A DNA stretch of 57,512 nucleotides from JBAYSY01 sp041675885 (GCA_041675885.1 JBAYSY010000013.1:1-57512), one strand, 5' to 3'. Shown: positions 48,687 through 57,512, counted from the stretch's first letter. The notes: a model not told the origin generated them from the sequence alone. Numbers and translations: made by a program.

Positions 48687-50711
48687 TCAGCGCCAGAACG
48701 GCACCCCCGCCAGCACGCCTTGGGTCTTGGCCAGCAATCGCAGCGCCGGGCCGGGGCGGGCCGCATCGCCCGTCGCCAGCCGCTCCACCGCCACCTCGGG
48801 CGGGCAGGGCAGGCCGGTGGCGGGGTCGAGGTAGCGCGGGCAGGCGATCAGCACCGCATGGGCCAGCGCCATGAGCGAAGGCCGCGCCCGCCGTCGCGCG
48901 GGCACCGGGCCGAGATCGCGGGTGAGTCCCCAGCCCGCATAGAACGGGGCGCCGAGGCAGGTCACCGGCACCCCGCGCAGCAGCGCCTCGAAGCCGAGGC
49001 CCGAGGTGATGGTCCAGACCTCATCCGCCGCCGCGATGGCCGCCGCCGCATCGGTGCCGCGCAACACCGCATCGGCGAGCCGCGCCAGATCGGCCCCGGC
49101 CACCAGACCGGGGCGCAGCCCGGCCTCGACATCCGGGTGCGGCTTGTAGATCACCACCGCATCGGGGTTCTCGGCCCGCACCCGTTCCAGAGCCGCCAGA
49201 TTGCTCCGCTCCGCCCCGGCACCCAGCCGGACCGAGGCGTCGTCCTCGACCTGGCCGGGCACGAGGATGCGGCGGCCCCCGGGCAGGTCGCCCACGCCGC
49301 CGCCAAGGTTGTATTTCGTCACCCCGCCCGCGATCAGCCGTGCCACCAGCCGTTCGGCCCGCGCCTCGCCGCCGGGCGGGCAGGGGGCGGCGATCAGCCG
49401 TTCAAGGCGGCTCTCGCGGGTCGGATCGTGGTAGATGCCGAGGTCGTCCACGACGAGCGACAGGGGCGGCACCAGCTCTGCCCCCAGCCCGCGCGACCGC
49501 AGGAAACCGTCCTCGACCCGCCGTGCGCCCTCGGGCGCCTCCGTGCCCCAGACCATGAGGCCGCGACCGCTGGCCTGCGCCAGCCTTGCCGCCCGCGCGG
49601 GGTCCGGGACGAAGCGCAGCCGCCGCTCGCGCCCGAAGAACCGTTGCAGATGCCCGCGTTTCCACAGCCGCATTCCGGCGGCGACATGGCCCGCGCGATC
49701 CTCGCGGAAGGCGCGCGTCTGCGCCTCCAGCTGGTCGAGCGCCTCCTCGAAGGAACAGAGCCGGTCGCGGCAGGGGTCGTACCACACGGGCGCAAGGATC
49801 ATCGCCGCCGCGAAGATCTGCGCACGGGTCAGCTTGCGCGTGCGGCGGGGCAGGGGGTCGGCGCGGTCCTCGGTCAGCCCCCATCCGGCGTAGAACGGGC
49901 GGCCCAGCAGCACCGGCCGGTGCCCGGCCAGCACCGCCTCGAACCCCAGTTGAGACGAAACGGTATAGACCGCGATGGCACCTTCCAAAAGCGCATGGGG
50001 CGAGACCGGATCGGCCAGCAGGCTGATCCGCCCGCCCGCGTCCTCGGGGGTGAAATGCCCGGGCCGCAGTCCTGCCACGGTCTCGGGATGGGTGCGGATC
50101 ACGATGCGTGCTTTCGGGTGATCCTCCTGCGCCTGGAACAGCATCTCGCGGAAGGTGGCCCAGGTCGCGCCGCCATGGGTGATCGCCGCATCGCCCGCGG
50201 TCTGGTCGATCACCAGCACATAGCCGGGATCGGGCGCGGGCAGGGCCGGGTCGTGGGCGTTGTATTTCGACAGATCCGAAGCCTTCAGCCGCGCCATGCC
50301 GACCCGCGCCCGGTCCAGAAGCGCGGTATCGTCAAGCGGGTGGCGGTTGAGGATGTCTTCCAGCGCCGAGGGCCGGGACGGGTCGAAATGCACGCCCCCC
50401 GTGCGGTCGATCATGAGGCCCAGCGGCGGCTCGCCCGCCCGGCCGGGGCGGACCGAGCGCAGGAAGGCGTCCTCGATCCGCACCAACCGCACGCCGGAAC
50501 GCGCCGCCGCCCGCTCGCCCCGCGCCGCCAGCGGGCTGCGGCCCCAGACCCCGATCAGGTCGCCCTCGCCGGGGCGCGCCAGCGGGCCGATCGCCGGGGG
50601 CAGTCCGGCCAGCATCAGGATGCGCCGCACCCGGCCGCGCATCAGCCCGGCGGCATGGACGTAAAGCCGGGCAGGCGCCGTTGCCCCCCCGGCTTCGCTG
50701 TCATGCGTGGC
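48687..50711 (-). CDS. kpsC: Capsule polysaccharide biosynthesis protein, KpsC-like (beta-Kdo transferase family)
   Basis: 674 residues from GTG 50711. It is made of two similar halves (about 25-330 and 365-670): both contain YKPHPDVEAGL / IRTHPETVAGL, an SSQLGFEA / TSGLGFEALL block, PFYAGWGLT and a late WYDP / YLDP element. This doubled form is KpsC, which builds the Kdo linker between lipid and capsule polymer with KpsS. ARLYVHAAGLMRGRVRRI near the start is the family N-terminus. It starts 5 bp after the export lipoprotein gene, so they are co-transcribed. Confidence 0.87.
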   Translation of the reverse strand, partial: ATHDSEAGGATAPARLYVHAAGLMRGRVRRILMLAGLPPAIGPLARPGEGDLIGVWGRSPLAARGERAAARSGVRLVRIEDAFLRSVRPGRAGEPPLGLMIDRTGGVHFDPSRPSALEDILNRHPLDDTALLDRARVGMARLKASDLSKYNAHDPALPAPDPGYVLVIDQTAGDAAITHGGATWATFREMLFQAQEDHPKARIVIRTHPETVAGLRPGHFTPEDAGGRISLLADPVSPHALLEGAIAVYTVSSQLGFEAVLAGHRPVLLGRPFYAGWGLTEDRADPLPRRTRKLTRAQIFAAAMILAPVWYDPCRDRLCSFEEALDQLEAQTRAFREDRAGHVAAGMRLWKRGHLQRFFGRERRLRFVPDPARAARLAQASGRGLMVWGTEAPEGARRVEDGFLRSRGLGAELVPPLSLVVDDLGIYHDPTRESRLERLIAAPCPPGGEARAERLVARLIAGGVTKYNLGGGVGDLPGGRRILVPGQVEDDASVRLGAGAERSNLAALERVRAENPDAVVIYKPHPDVEAGLRPGLVAGADLARLADAVLRGTDAAAAIAAADEVWTITSGLGFEALLRGVPVTCLGAPFYAGWGLTRDLGPVPARRRARPSLMALAHAVLIACPRYLDPATGLPCPPEVAVERLATGDAARPGPALRLLAKTQGVLAGVPFWR

Positions 50712-50716
50712 CACGC

Positions 50717-51853
50717 CTAGTTGCCGCCGTTCAGGCTGTTCACCGCCGTCGCCGTGCCGGTCAGCGCCGACAGCGACTTGTGCCACTGCACATAGGGCGC
50801 TTCGGTGACATAGACCGTATCGCCGTCGCGGATCACGAAGTCGCGGGCCTCGAACATGCCGGTCGGCCGGGTCAGGTCAAGGACATAGACGAACCGCTGG
50901 TCGCCGATCAGGTCGTGGCGGCCCAGCACCGGATTGGCGATCTCGGCCGGTTCATTGCGGAACACGAAGATGCCGGTCGGATCGGCGAGGTTGGTGTTCA
51001 GCCCGCCCACCGTGGCAATGGCCTCGATCGCGGAAAGCGTCTGGCTGTCGAACGGCACCCTTGTCTGCGCGCCGGTGGCCCCCAGCGCCACGAAGGCGCG
51101 GCGGTCCTGTTCGACCACGATCCGGTCGCCCGGCCGCAGCGCGATATCCAGCGCGGGGTTGTCGTGAAGATCCTGCAACCAGATCTGGCCGGTCTGGCCG
51201 CCGCGCGTCACCCGCACCAGCGCCACGCCCGCGTCGATATCGGCCGAGATGCCGCCCGCCTGCGCGATCATGGCGGTCAGCGTGCGGGTCGGCCGCTCGA
51301 TCGGATAGACGCCCTGCGCGCCCACCATGCCCGAGACGGTGACGGTCGCCCCGTCGCCCGCCACCCGGGTCACCGAGACCTGCGGATCGGGGGTCTGGGT
51401 GTCGAGCCGCGAGGTGATCAGCCGCCGCAGCGCCTCGGGGCTGTTGCCCGCCGCGCGCAGCCGCCCGGCATAGGGGACGAAGATATAGCCCTGCCCGTCG
51501 ACCTGCACTTCTTCGAGGATGGCGATCCGTTCGCCGGTGCCGGAAAGCAGGGGTTCGTCGCGCACGTTCTCGATGATTTGCAGGGACAGCCGGTCGCCCG
51601 GGGCGATCATGTCCGACCCCATCACCCCGGCGCCGCGAAACGCGTCGCTGAAGCCGAGCGCAGGCACGACGGCGGTGGCCCGCGACACCCGGTCGTTCAC
51701 TGCGACGACGAAGGCGTCGCCTTCGTTCATCACCGATCCGGCAAGGATTTCGCGCTTGTTCGGCCCCGACCGGGGCAGGGCGCAGGCCGAAACGGTGGCC
51801 GCAACGGCAACGAGGGCCAGTATTCTGGCCCCGCTGGATACCATGATTTTCAC
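50717..51853 (-). CDS. Polysaccharide export lipoprotein (Wza/KpsD-like OPX family)
   Basis: 378 residues from GTG 51853, with AAGGA nine bases upstream. Lipoprotein signal with Cys24 in TVSAC. The polysaccharide-export domain starts near MIAPGDRLSLQIIENV, followed by SLBB-like repeats (VSGMVGAQGVYPIERPTRTL and VALGATGAQTRVPF). It forms the outer-membrane or periplasmic channel for capsule export. It lies between the KpsS-like gene (94 bp upstream) and the KpsC-like gene (5 bp downstream). Inner-membrane exporter genes (kpsM, kpsT, kpsE) are not in the window. Confidence 0.88.
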   Translation of the reverse strand: MKIMVSSGARILALVAVAATVSACALPRSGPNKREILAGSVMNEGDAFVVAVNDRVSRATAVVPALGFSDAFRGAGVMGSDMIAPGDRLSLQIIENVRDEPLLSGTGERIAILEEVQVDGQGYIFVPYAGRLRAAGNSPEALRRLITSRLDTQTPDPQVSVTRVAGDGATVTVSGMVGAQGVYPIERPTRTLTAMIAQAGGISADIDAGVALVRVTRGGQTGQIWLQDLHDNPALDIALRPGDRIVVEQDRRAFVALGATGAQTRVPFDSQTLSAIEAIATVGGLNTNLADPTGIFVFRNEPAEIANPVLGRHDLIGDQRFVYVLDLTRPTGMFEARDFVIRDGDTVYVTEAPYVQWHKSLSALTGTATAVNSLNGGN

Positions 51854-51947
51854 TGCTCGGGTTCCTTGCAAGGACTGCCTCGGTATTCTTGTTATTGCCC
51901 GGAAGTTAGCGAAAATTCCGCCGCGACGCCAGTTTCCCGTGCCGGGC

Positions 51948-53264
51948 TCATCTCACCAGCCGCAACTGTTGCCTTGGTGCCGCGTTGCCCGAGCGCAGCG
52001 CGTCATAGGGGTCTTCGGCCGCCAGCATCATATCGACCACCTGCCGCAGCAGTTCGCGCCGCCCCCGGGCCGAGTAGAACCCGCCGGCGATCTGGCTGGT
52101 CTCCAGCAGGTAGTGGCGGAAGTCGCGATAGGCGCGGGCGTCGGGCCGGGCCGGGCGGGCGAAGAACTCGGCCAGCGGCTGGTCCGAGACGAATTCGGGC
52201 TTGGCATAGACCGCCCGGCCGAACACCCTGACCGGCAGCCCGCGCCACAGCGCCTGCTGGGCCGAGGTAGAGTTGACCGTGACCGCCGTGCGCGCGTGGT
52301 TCAGCAGCCCCGCAAGCTTGCCGCCGCGCACGAAATGCACCCGGCCCGCCACGCCGTGTTCACGTGCCAGCGCGCGGATGGCGCGGCAGACCGGCACACG
52401 GCCGTCTTCCAGCGGGTGGGCCTTGAACACCAGATGATGATGCGCGGGCGCGCCGCGGGCGAAGCCCTCGATCACCAGCGCGATGAATTCGGTCATGGTC
52501 GAGAAGGGCGAATGCATCCGGAAACTGCTGTCGTGTTCCAGTTGCAGCAGCACCAGATGATAGGGAAAGCCGCCGTTGCGGATGCGCCAGCTTGCCGCCA
52601 TGCGTTCCCAGCGGTGGAATGGCATCAGCAGCAGGCGGCGCAGGTAAAGCCGGAACTCGCGCCCGACGCCGATGGCGCGATGCGGGCGAAAGCCGGGATA
52701 GCCACGGTTCAAGGCCAGCACGCACCAGTGATAAAGCGCGCCCCAGAACACATGCTGGCGCATGTCGCCCCAGCGGGCGGGGGCGTCGGGCAGCTCCATG
52801 TCGGCGCCCGCAAGCGCCGCCTGCATCCCGGCCAGCGGCATCTCCATCAGCCGGGAATGGCCGTTCGAGCCGCCGCGCTCGTAGGTCACCCACCGGGGGC
52901 GCAGATAGCCTTCCTCGAACACATGCACCGAAAGGCCGAGTTCACGGGCGATGGCGACCGCCCGGGCATGGATCGGCCGCACGTCGCCGTAAAGCGCGAT
53001 ATCGGTGATGCCGCGTTCCGCCACCAGCCCGGCGAAGGTGTCGGGCCAGTCCTCGGGCCTTCCCCGGTACGGAATCAGGCTGGCGCGATGCGGCCAGAAC
53101 GCCTCGTCGCCGAAGTTGAAGGAGACCCGCCAGACCTCGGCCCCGGCGGCGCGCAGCAGGCGGCCCAGCTGGTGGAAGAACGGCCCGTGCGGCCCCTGAA
53201 GAAGCAGGAAGCGCCGCGCCGTTCCGGGAATGATCCTTTCGCCGCCGATCACCTGGGGATCCAC
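51948..53264 (-). CDS. kpsS: Capsule polysaccharide biosynthesis protein, KpsS-like
   Basis: 438 residues if GTG 53264 is used; GTG 53252, four codons later, has a better ribosome-binding site and is equally possible. Typical KpsS blocks: RFLLLQGPHGPFFHQLGRLL, VHVFEEGYLRPRWVTYE, LVFKAHPLEDGR and TVNSTSAQQALWRG, then PVRVFGRAVYAKPEF. KpsS adds the first Kdo residue to the lipid anchor of group 2-type capsules, and KpsC extends it. First visible gene of the capsule operon. Confidence 0.87.
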   Translation of the reverse strand: MDPQVIGGERIIPGTARRFLLLQGPHGPFFHQLGRLLRAAGAEVWRVSFNFGDEAFWPHRASLIPYRGRPEDWPDTFAGLVAERGITDIALYGDVRPIHARAVAIARELGLSVHVFEEGYLRPRWVTYERGGSNGHSRLMEMPLAGMQAALAGADMELPDAPARWGDMRQHVFWGALYHWCVLALNRGYPGFRPHRAIGVGREFRLYLRRLLLMPFHRWERMAASWRIRNGGFPYHLVLLQLEHDSSFRMHSPFSTMTEFIALVIEGFARGAPAHHHLVFKAHPLEDGRVPVCRAIRALAREHGVAGRVHFVRGGKLAGLLNHARTAVTVNSTSAQQALWRGLPVRVFGRAVYAKPEFVSDQPLAEFFARPARPDARAYRDFRHYLLETSQIAGGFYSARGRRELLRQVVDMMLAAEDPYDALRSGNAAPRQQLRLVR

Positions 53265-53479
53265 CGCACTTGTGACTCGTATAACCCGTTACCAGACCGC
53301 CACGCGCCTGTGCAGCGGGAATCGCGCCCGGATGGCGGGCAAAGGCGGCTTTTCGTGGCGGGGCTGCGGGGCATTTCAGCGCAGCCTGCCCGGAGGCCGC
53401 CGCCCTTTCGTTGCGCGGGCCATGGCCCCGTTCGGCAAAACCGACCGGGGCGGCTTGCAGACATGGCCTTCTCACGAAG

Positions 53480-53959
53480 TCAGTGCAACCCGAGATCGGC
53501 CAGTGCCCGGGCGAGGTCTTCGGGCAGGGCGCTGTCCTCGGCCCGGGCCGGGGGCAGGTCGCGCGGGGCCTCGGGCCCGGGCAGGTAGCGCCAGCCCTGG
53601 AACGGGCGGCGCTGCGCGGGCACGGTGCGGATCACCTCGGGCGCAAGCAGCAGGGCGCAGCGGGCGATGCCGTCGGCGCCGCGCCGCTCGGCCAGGCCGA
53701 GGATGCGCTGGCGGGCCAGGATCTCGCCCCGGAACACCCAGTAGAGCGAGCCGCCGTCCAGCAGTTCCGCCGCCCGCTTCGGCCACATCCGGGTGATGTG
53801 TTCGGGCGTGCCCTCGGGGTAGCGGTCGCGCCGGGCGGCCTGCCAGGCGATCAGATCCTCGACCCGCTCGGTGCCGACGCAGAGCTTGACGATATTGAGC
53901 GCCCCGGGGCCTTCGGGGGCGGCTGCGGCGGCGGGTGGAGGATCGGAGCGGCGGGACAT
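53480..53959 (-). CDS. DUF1489-family protein
   Basis: 159 residues from MSRRSDPPPAAAAAPEG. LNIVKLCVGTERVEDLIAWQ and HITRMWPKRAAELLDGGSLYWVFRGEILARQRI are the conserved blocks of DUF1489, followed by RCALLLAPEVIRTVPAQRRPFQGWRYL. The family is common in alphaproteobacteria and of unknown function. The first 20 residues are a low-complexity leader not usual for the family, so a shorter form is possible. Divergent from nrdJ. Confidence 0.87.
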   Translation of the reverse strand: MSRRSDPPPAAAAAPEGPGALNIVKLCVGTERVEDLIAWQAARRDRYPEGTPEHITRMWPKRAAELLDGGSLYWVFRGEILARQRILGLAERRGADGIARCALLLAPEVIRTVPAQRRPFQGWRYLPGPEAPRDLPPARAEDSALPEDLARALADLGLH

Positions 53960-54091
53960 GGGCAGCGGCGGCTGGGAAGCTTTCCCGATACCTAACCCGC
54001 CCGGCCCCGGATGCAAGGGCAAAGCCGCGACCCCCACCGCAATCCCTCGTGTTCCCGCCGTGGCCGGACGCGATATGTTCCCGCCTTTCGA

Positions 54092-54120
54092 TTGACCGGG
54101 CGGTGCAGCGGGCCTATGAT
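54092..54120 (+). promoter_or_regulatory. Sigma70-type promoter of nrdJ
   Basis: TTGACC (54092-54097), a 17-base spacer and TATGAT (54115-54120), both one step from consensus. The expected transcript start is near 54127, about 50 bases before ATG 54177. AAAGGA lies before the start codon. I see no NrdR box or cobalamin riboswitch in the leader. Confidence 0.65.
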
Positions 54121-54176
54121 CGAAGGCCCCTTTCCGCCAACTCCAGCCCGATTGCTGCCAAAGGACACGCCGCGCG

Positions 54177-56456
54177 ATGAGCCGATTTTCCGCCCCGATT
54201 GCCGAACAGATCTGGGACATGAAATACCGCCTGAAGGCGGCCGACGGCACGCCGGTGGATCGCACGGTCGAGGACAGCTGGCGCCGCGTCGCCCGGGCGC
54301 TGGCCGCGGCCGAACCCGACCCGTCCGCCTGGGAGGACCGCTTCTACCACGCGCTGGAGGATTTCCGTTTCCTGCCCGCCGGCCGGATCGCCGCGGGCGC
54401 GGGCACCGGGCGGGCGGTCACCCTGTTCAACTGTTTCGTGATGGGCACGATCCCCGACAGCATGGCGGGCATCTTCGACATGCTCAAGGAAGCCGCGCTG
54501 ACCATGCAGCAAGGGGGCGGCATCGGCTACGACTTCTCGACCGTCCGCCCGCGCGGCGCGCCGGTCGCCGGGGTGGCGGCCGACGCCTCGGGGCCGCTTT
54601 CGTTCATGGATGTCTGGGATGCGATGTGCCGCACCATCATGTCGGCGGGCTCGCGCCGCGGCGCGATGATGGCGACCATGCGCTGCGACCACCCGGATAT
54701 CGAGGATTTCGTCGCCGCGAAACAGGATCCGGCGCGGCTGCGGATGTTCAACCTCTCGGTGCTGGTGACCGACGATTTCATGGCGGCGGTCAAGGCCGAC
54801 GGTCCGTGGGAGTTGCAGTTCGGCGGCAAGGTTTACCGCACCGTCGAGGCGCGCGACCTGTGGAACCGGATCATGCGCGCGACCTACGACTACGCCGAGC
54901 CGGGGGTGATCTTCATCGACCGGATCAACGCCGCCAACAACCTGCATTACTGCGAGACCATCGCCGCCACCAACCCCTGCGGCGAACAGCCGCTGCCGCC
55001 CTATGGCGCCTGCCTGCTGGGCTCGATCAACCTCGCCCGGCTGGTGACGGACCCGTTCGGGCCGGACGCGGCGCTCGACATGGCCGCGCTCGACGATCTC
55101 GTGCGGGTCGCGGTACGGATGATGGACAACGTGGTGGATGCCTCGCGTTTTCCGCTGTCGCAACAGGCGGACGAGGCGCAGGCCAAGCGGCGGATCGGCC
55201 TCGGGGTCACCGGGCTGGCCGACGCGCTCCTGATGCTGGGGCTGCGCTATGGCTCCGACGCGGCGGTGGCGCGGACCGGGGAGTGGATGAAGGCGATCGC
55301 GCGCTCGGCCTATCTCGCCTCGGTCGATCTGGCGCGCGAGAAGGGGGCCTTCCCGCTGTTCGACGCCGAGGGCTATCTGGCCTCGGGCAACATGCGGGCG
55401 ATGGATAAGGACGTGCGCGCGGCGGTGCGCGAGCACGGCATCCGCAACGCGCTGCTGACCTCGGTCGCGCCCACCGGCACGATCTCGCTCTACGCGGGCA
55501 ACGTGTCCTCTGGGATCGAGCCGGTGTTCGCCTACAGCTACACCCGCAAGGTGCTGCAAAAGGACGGCTCGCGCAGCGAGGAGGAGGTGGTCGATTACGC
55601 CGTCGCGCTGTGGCGCGAAAAGTTCGGCGACGTGCCCCTGCCGGAGTATTTCGTCAACGCCCAGACCCTTGCGCCGATGGATCACGTGCGGATGCAGGCG
55701 GCGGCGCAGGAATGGGTGGATTCGTCGATCTCGAAGACCATCAACGTCCCGGCCGACATTTCCTTCGAGGATTTCCGCGAAGTCTACATGGCGGCCTGGG
55801 ACATGGGCTGCAAGGGCTGCACCACCTACCGGCCGAACGAGGTCACGGGTTCGGTGCTGACGGTCTCGGAAACCGCCGAGGCCGCGCCGGGCGAGACGGC
55901 GGCGGCGGTGGCGCAGGATGGCGAGGTGGTCTATCTGTCCGAGCCGCTCGACCGGCCCGCGGCGCTGGAGGGCGCGACCTACAAGCTCAAATGGCCCGAC
56001 AGCGAACACGCGCTCTACATCACCATCAACGATATCGTCATCGCCGGGCACCGGCGGCCGTTCGAGGTGTTCATCAACTCGAAGAACATGGAGCATTACG
56101 CCTGGACCGTGGCGCTGACGCGGATGATCTCGGCGGTGTTCCGCAGGGGCGGCGATATTTCCTTTGTCGTCGAGGAGTTGAAGGCGGTCTTCGATCCGCG
56201 TGGCGGCGCATGGATGCAGGGGCGTTACATCCCCTCGATCCTCGCGGCGATCGGCGGCGTGATCGAGCGCCACCTGATCGAGATCGGCTTCATCGAGGGC
56301 GAGGGGCTCGGCCTCAAGGCCGACCCCAAGGCCGAGGCGCTGGCGGTGGGAGAGCGCCCGCGCGGCCCGGCCTGCCCGGCCTGCGGCAGCTATGCGATGC
56401 GCATGGTCGAGGGCTGCATGACCTGCGCCGACTGCGGCCACTCCAAATGCGCCTGA
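54177..56456 (+). CDS. nrdJ: Adenosylcobalamin-dependent (class II) ribonucleoside-diphosphate reductase
   Basis: 759 residues. It reduces ribonucleotides to deoxyribonucleotides using B12 and needs no oxygen. Family segments: TLFNCFVMGTIPDSMAGIF, MQQGGGIGYDFSTVRP, SRRGAMMATMRCDHPDIEDF, the active-site block TNPCGEQPLPPYGACLLGSI, and SVAPTGTISLYAGNVSSGIEP. The C-terminus has a zinc-ribbon with CPACG and CADCGHSKC, which includes the cysteines that re-reduce the active site. There is no N-terminal ATP cone. A clear promoter is 57-85 bp upstream. No second reductase gene is in the window. Confidence 0.95.
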   Translation: MSRFSAPIAEQIWDMKYRLKAADGTPVDRTVEDSWRRVARALAAAEPDPSAWEDRFYHALEDFRFLPAGRIAAGAGTGRAVTLFNCFVMGTIPDSMAGIFDMLKEAALTMQQGGGIGYDFSTVRPRGAPVAGVAADASGPLSFMDVWDAMCRTIMSAGSRRGAMMATMRCDHPDIEDFVAAKQDPARLRMFNLSVLVTDDFMAAVKADGPWELQFGGKVYRTVEARDLWNRIMRATYDYAEPGVIFIDRINAANNLHYCETIAATNPCGEQPLPPYGACLLGSINLARLVTDPFGPDAALDMAALDDLVRVAVRMMDNVVDASRFPLSQQADEAQAKRRIGLGVTGLADALLMLGLRYGSDAAVARTGEWMKAIARSAYLASVDLAREKGAFPLFDAEGYLASGNMRAMDKDVRAAVREHGIRNALLTSVAPTGTISLYAGNVSSGIEPVFAYSYTRKVLQKDGSRSEEEVVDYAVALWREKFGDVPLPEYFVNAQTLAPMDHVRMQAAAQEWVDSSISKTINVPADISFEDFREVYMAAWDMGCKGCTTYRPNEVTGSVLTVSETAEAAPGETAAAVAQDGEVVYLSEPLDRPAALEGATYKLKWPDSEHALYITINDIVIAGHRRPFEVFINSKNMEHYAWTVALTRMISAVFRRGGDISFVVEELKAVFDPRGGAWMQGRYIPSILAAIGGVIERHLIEIGFIEGEGLGLKADPKAEALAVGERPRGPACPACGSYAMRMVEGCMTCADCGHSKCA

Positions 56457-56619
56457 CGCCGGGCTGATCCCTGAATTGCTGTCCGGACGGCTGTCTCGGG
56501 TCGGGGTGGCGGAGCCTTGCCGGAATGCCCGCCGTCGGCCCCGGGCGCGTTCCATCAGCAAGCCCCGCTATGGGCAAGCGGCCATGGCCGCCCTACATAT
56601 CCCCGCAGGAGGTGGTGCG

Positions 56620-57201
56620 ATGGATGGCAATTCGTTCGGTCGGCTGGCCTATCTGGTCCTGCTGGGGGCCGCGCTGACCGGCTGGTTCGTGATGGAGAAC
56701 CGCGCCCGGCTGGGCGGTGCGGTGCGTATCGCCGTGGCCTGGGGGCTGATTTTCCTCGGGGTGATTGCGGCTTACGGGCTGTGGAGCGATATCAGCACCG
56801 AGATCGCGCCGCGCCAGACGGTCATGGCCGAGGGCGGCATCGTCGAGGTGCCGCGCGCCCCCGACGGGCATTACTATCTGCTGCTGACGGTCGAGGGCAC
56901 GCCGGTCCGGTTCATGGTCGATACCGGCGCCACCAATGTGGTGTTGTCGGACCGCGACGCCGACCGGCTGGGGATCGACCGCTCGGCGCTGGTGTTCACC
57001 GGGCAGGCGCGCACCGCGAACGGGCTGATCCGCACCGCGCGGATCGGGCTTGACGATGTGCGGCTCGATGGCCACCCCGAGGGGCGGCTTGCCGCATGGG
57101 TGGGGGACGGGCCGCTTGATGTGTCGCTTCTGGGGATGGATTACCTCAGCCGCTTTGCCCGGGTCGAGATCGCCCGTGACCGGCTGATCCTGACCCGCTG
57201 A
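56620..57201 (+). CDS. Retropepsin-like aspartic protease, membrane-anchored (TIGR02281 type)
   Basis: 193 residues from ATG 56620, which has a strong ribosome-binding site (CAGGAGG). Two N-terminal membrane helices (about 8-25 and 36-54) precede a single retropepsin-like domain with the catalytic DTG (101-103) in FMVDTGATNVVLS, then ARTANGLIRTARIGLDDV and LLGMDYLSRFARVEI. A single DTG per chain implies a dimer, as in retroviral proteases. The family is found in alphaproteobacteria; targets are unknown. It follows nrdJ after 163 bp. Confidence 0.88.
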   Translation: MDGNSFGRLAYLVLLGAALTGWFVMENRARLGGAVRIAVAWGLIFLGVIAAYGLWSDISTEIAPRQTVMAEGGIVEVPRAPDGHYYLLLTVEGTPVRFMVDTGATNVVLSDRDADRLGIDRSALVFTGQARTANGLIRTARIGLDDVRLDGHPEGRLAAWVGDGPLDVSLLGMDYLSRFARVEIARDRLILTR

Positions 57202-57224
57202 TCCCCCCCCGCTGACTCCCGGGT

Positions 57225-57398
57225 TCAGATCGAGGCCCAGTCGGTAAAGCGGGTGCCGGGTTTTTGCGGTGCGGGTTTCTGCTGCCCGGCTTCCTGCGTT
57301 GCGGGGGTGCCGCCCTGCGGATGTTCCCGCTGCTGTTGCGGATCGGGGGCGGGTGTCGCAGGGGTATCGCCCTGCCGCCGGGGGGTCGCGTCGGCCAT
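57225..57398 (-). CDS. 57-residue hydrophilic protein of unknown function
   Basis: MADATPRRQGDTPATPAP at the start, then a Gln/Pro/Gly-rich chain (DPQQQREHPQGG) and the end GTRFTDWASI; 57 residues, no membrane segment, probably disordered. GAAGGA lies about nine bases before ATG 57398, supporting translation. The end TRFTDW faintly recalls the TRYGDW end of DUF1674 proteins, but the rest of that signature is missing. Convergent with the protease gene. The remaining bases to 57512 hold nothing I can name. Confidence 0.55.
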   Translation of the reverse strand: MADATPRRQGDTPATPAPDPQQQREHPQGGTPATQEAGQQKPAPQKPGTRFTDWASI

Positions 57399-57512
57399 GG
57401 TTGGGTTCCTTCATCCGGCCCTGGTGTTCAGGCCCGTTGCAGGGCCGCTTGTTTCCCCCAGGCCCGGAGGCTGACACAGGTTTGCGGCCCGGACAAGGCA
57501 AGGGTGCGGCGC

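Noticed and set aside
54114..56561. An 815-codon frame antisense to nrdJ
   Set aside because: Shadow frame; nrdJ is unmistakable on the other strand.
57225..57398. Identity as DUF1674 / SdhAF4-type protein
   Set aside because: Only the TRFTDW end is similar; the rest of the conserved C-terminal signature is absent.
1..57512. CRISPR arrays, insertion sequences, phage genes, attachment sites
   Set aside because: No regularly spaced repeats, transposase, integrase or phage structural genes are visible in any frame.

Overview
The window is about 57.5 kb of very GC-rich, gene-dense DNA. The gene set points to an alphaproteobacterium of the Rhodobacteraceae (Paracoccus/Rhodobacter-like): a DksA with a single cysteine, a PAS sensor of CckA type, the rnd-lptC-lptA-lptB order, DUF1489 and DUF3108 proteins, MeaB, lysC-ptsP, class II ribonucleotide reductase, and a SqrR/BigR-type sulfide regulator. 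This is inferred from protein content; no 16S rRNA is present. I see no insertion sequence, prophage, integrase or CRISPR array, so this looks like ordinary chromosome with a few accessory modules.

Layout. 1-5 kb: a sensor kinase cut by the left edge, an RsmB-like rRNA methyltransferase and a MoxR ATPase (minus), then dksA and an FAD monooxygenase (plus). 4.8-8 kb: an alpha/beta-hydrolase-like protein, a glycosyltransferase-like protein and an M48 protease (minus), then tRNA-Thr(UGU). 8.2-15.1 kb: a sulfide/persulfide response module. It holds a type II sulfide:quinone oxidoreductase with a twin-arginine leader, a 41-residue protein and a small membrane protein on the minus strand, with an ArsR-family SqrR/BigR-like repressor, a DUF2892 protein and a two-gene RND efflux system on the plus strand. 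Two matching operator-like elements sit over the two promoter regions. 15.3-18 kb: surE-pcm-nlpD-like operon. 18.2-22.8 kb: DUF3108 protein, meaB, rpmB, a copper pair (DUF2946-like plus PCu(A)C), RDD protein, lipoprotein.

22.8-28.8 kb: FAD-linked 2-hydroxyacid dehydrogenase, MBL-fold protein, racemase plus flavin reductase, GNAT, EcsC and a zinc-ribbon membrane protein. 28.9-36.7 kb: lysC-ptsP, an FtsX-type ABC pair (permease and ATPase) and a divergent TesA-like esterase. 37-42.5 kb: a second FAD-linked dehydrogenase, a kinase/class III aminotransferase pair that resembles amino-alcohol kinase plus phospho-lyase systems, an SDR protein and bioY. 42.7-48.6 kb: rnd-lptC-lptA-lptB (LPS export), then a spermidine/putrescine-type ABC importer without a binding protein. 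48.7-53.3 kb: capsule genes (KpsC-like, export lipoprotein, KpsS-like). 53.5-57.4 kb: DUF1489 protein, nrdJ with a good sigma70-type promoter, a retropepsin-like protease and a 57-residue protein.

The most notable signals are the sulfide module with its duplicated operator, the aminotransferase/kinase pair, and several families of intergenic palindromic repeats. One family (modules with CTTGCCCGGAATCAAG and GCTGCCCTCTGTT) occurs at least six times, one is built on GTGCGCTGAAGCGCAC, and one joins a hairpin to a GAGTATTT...CAAGATGAAG box.
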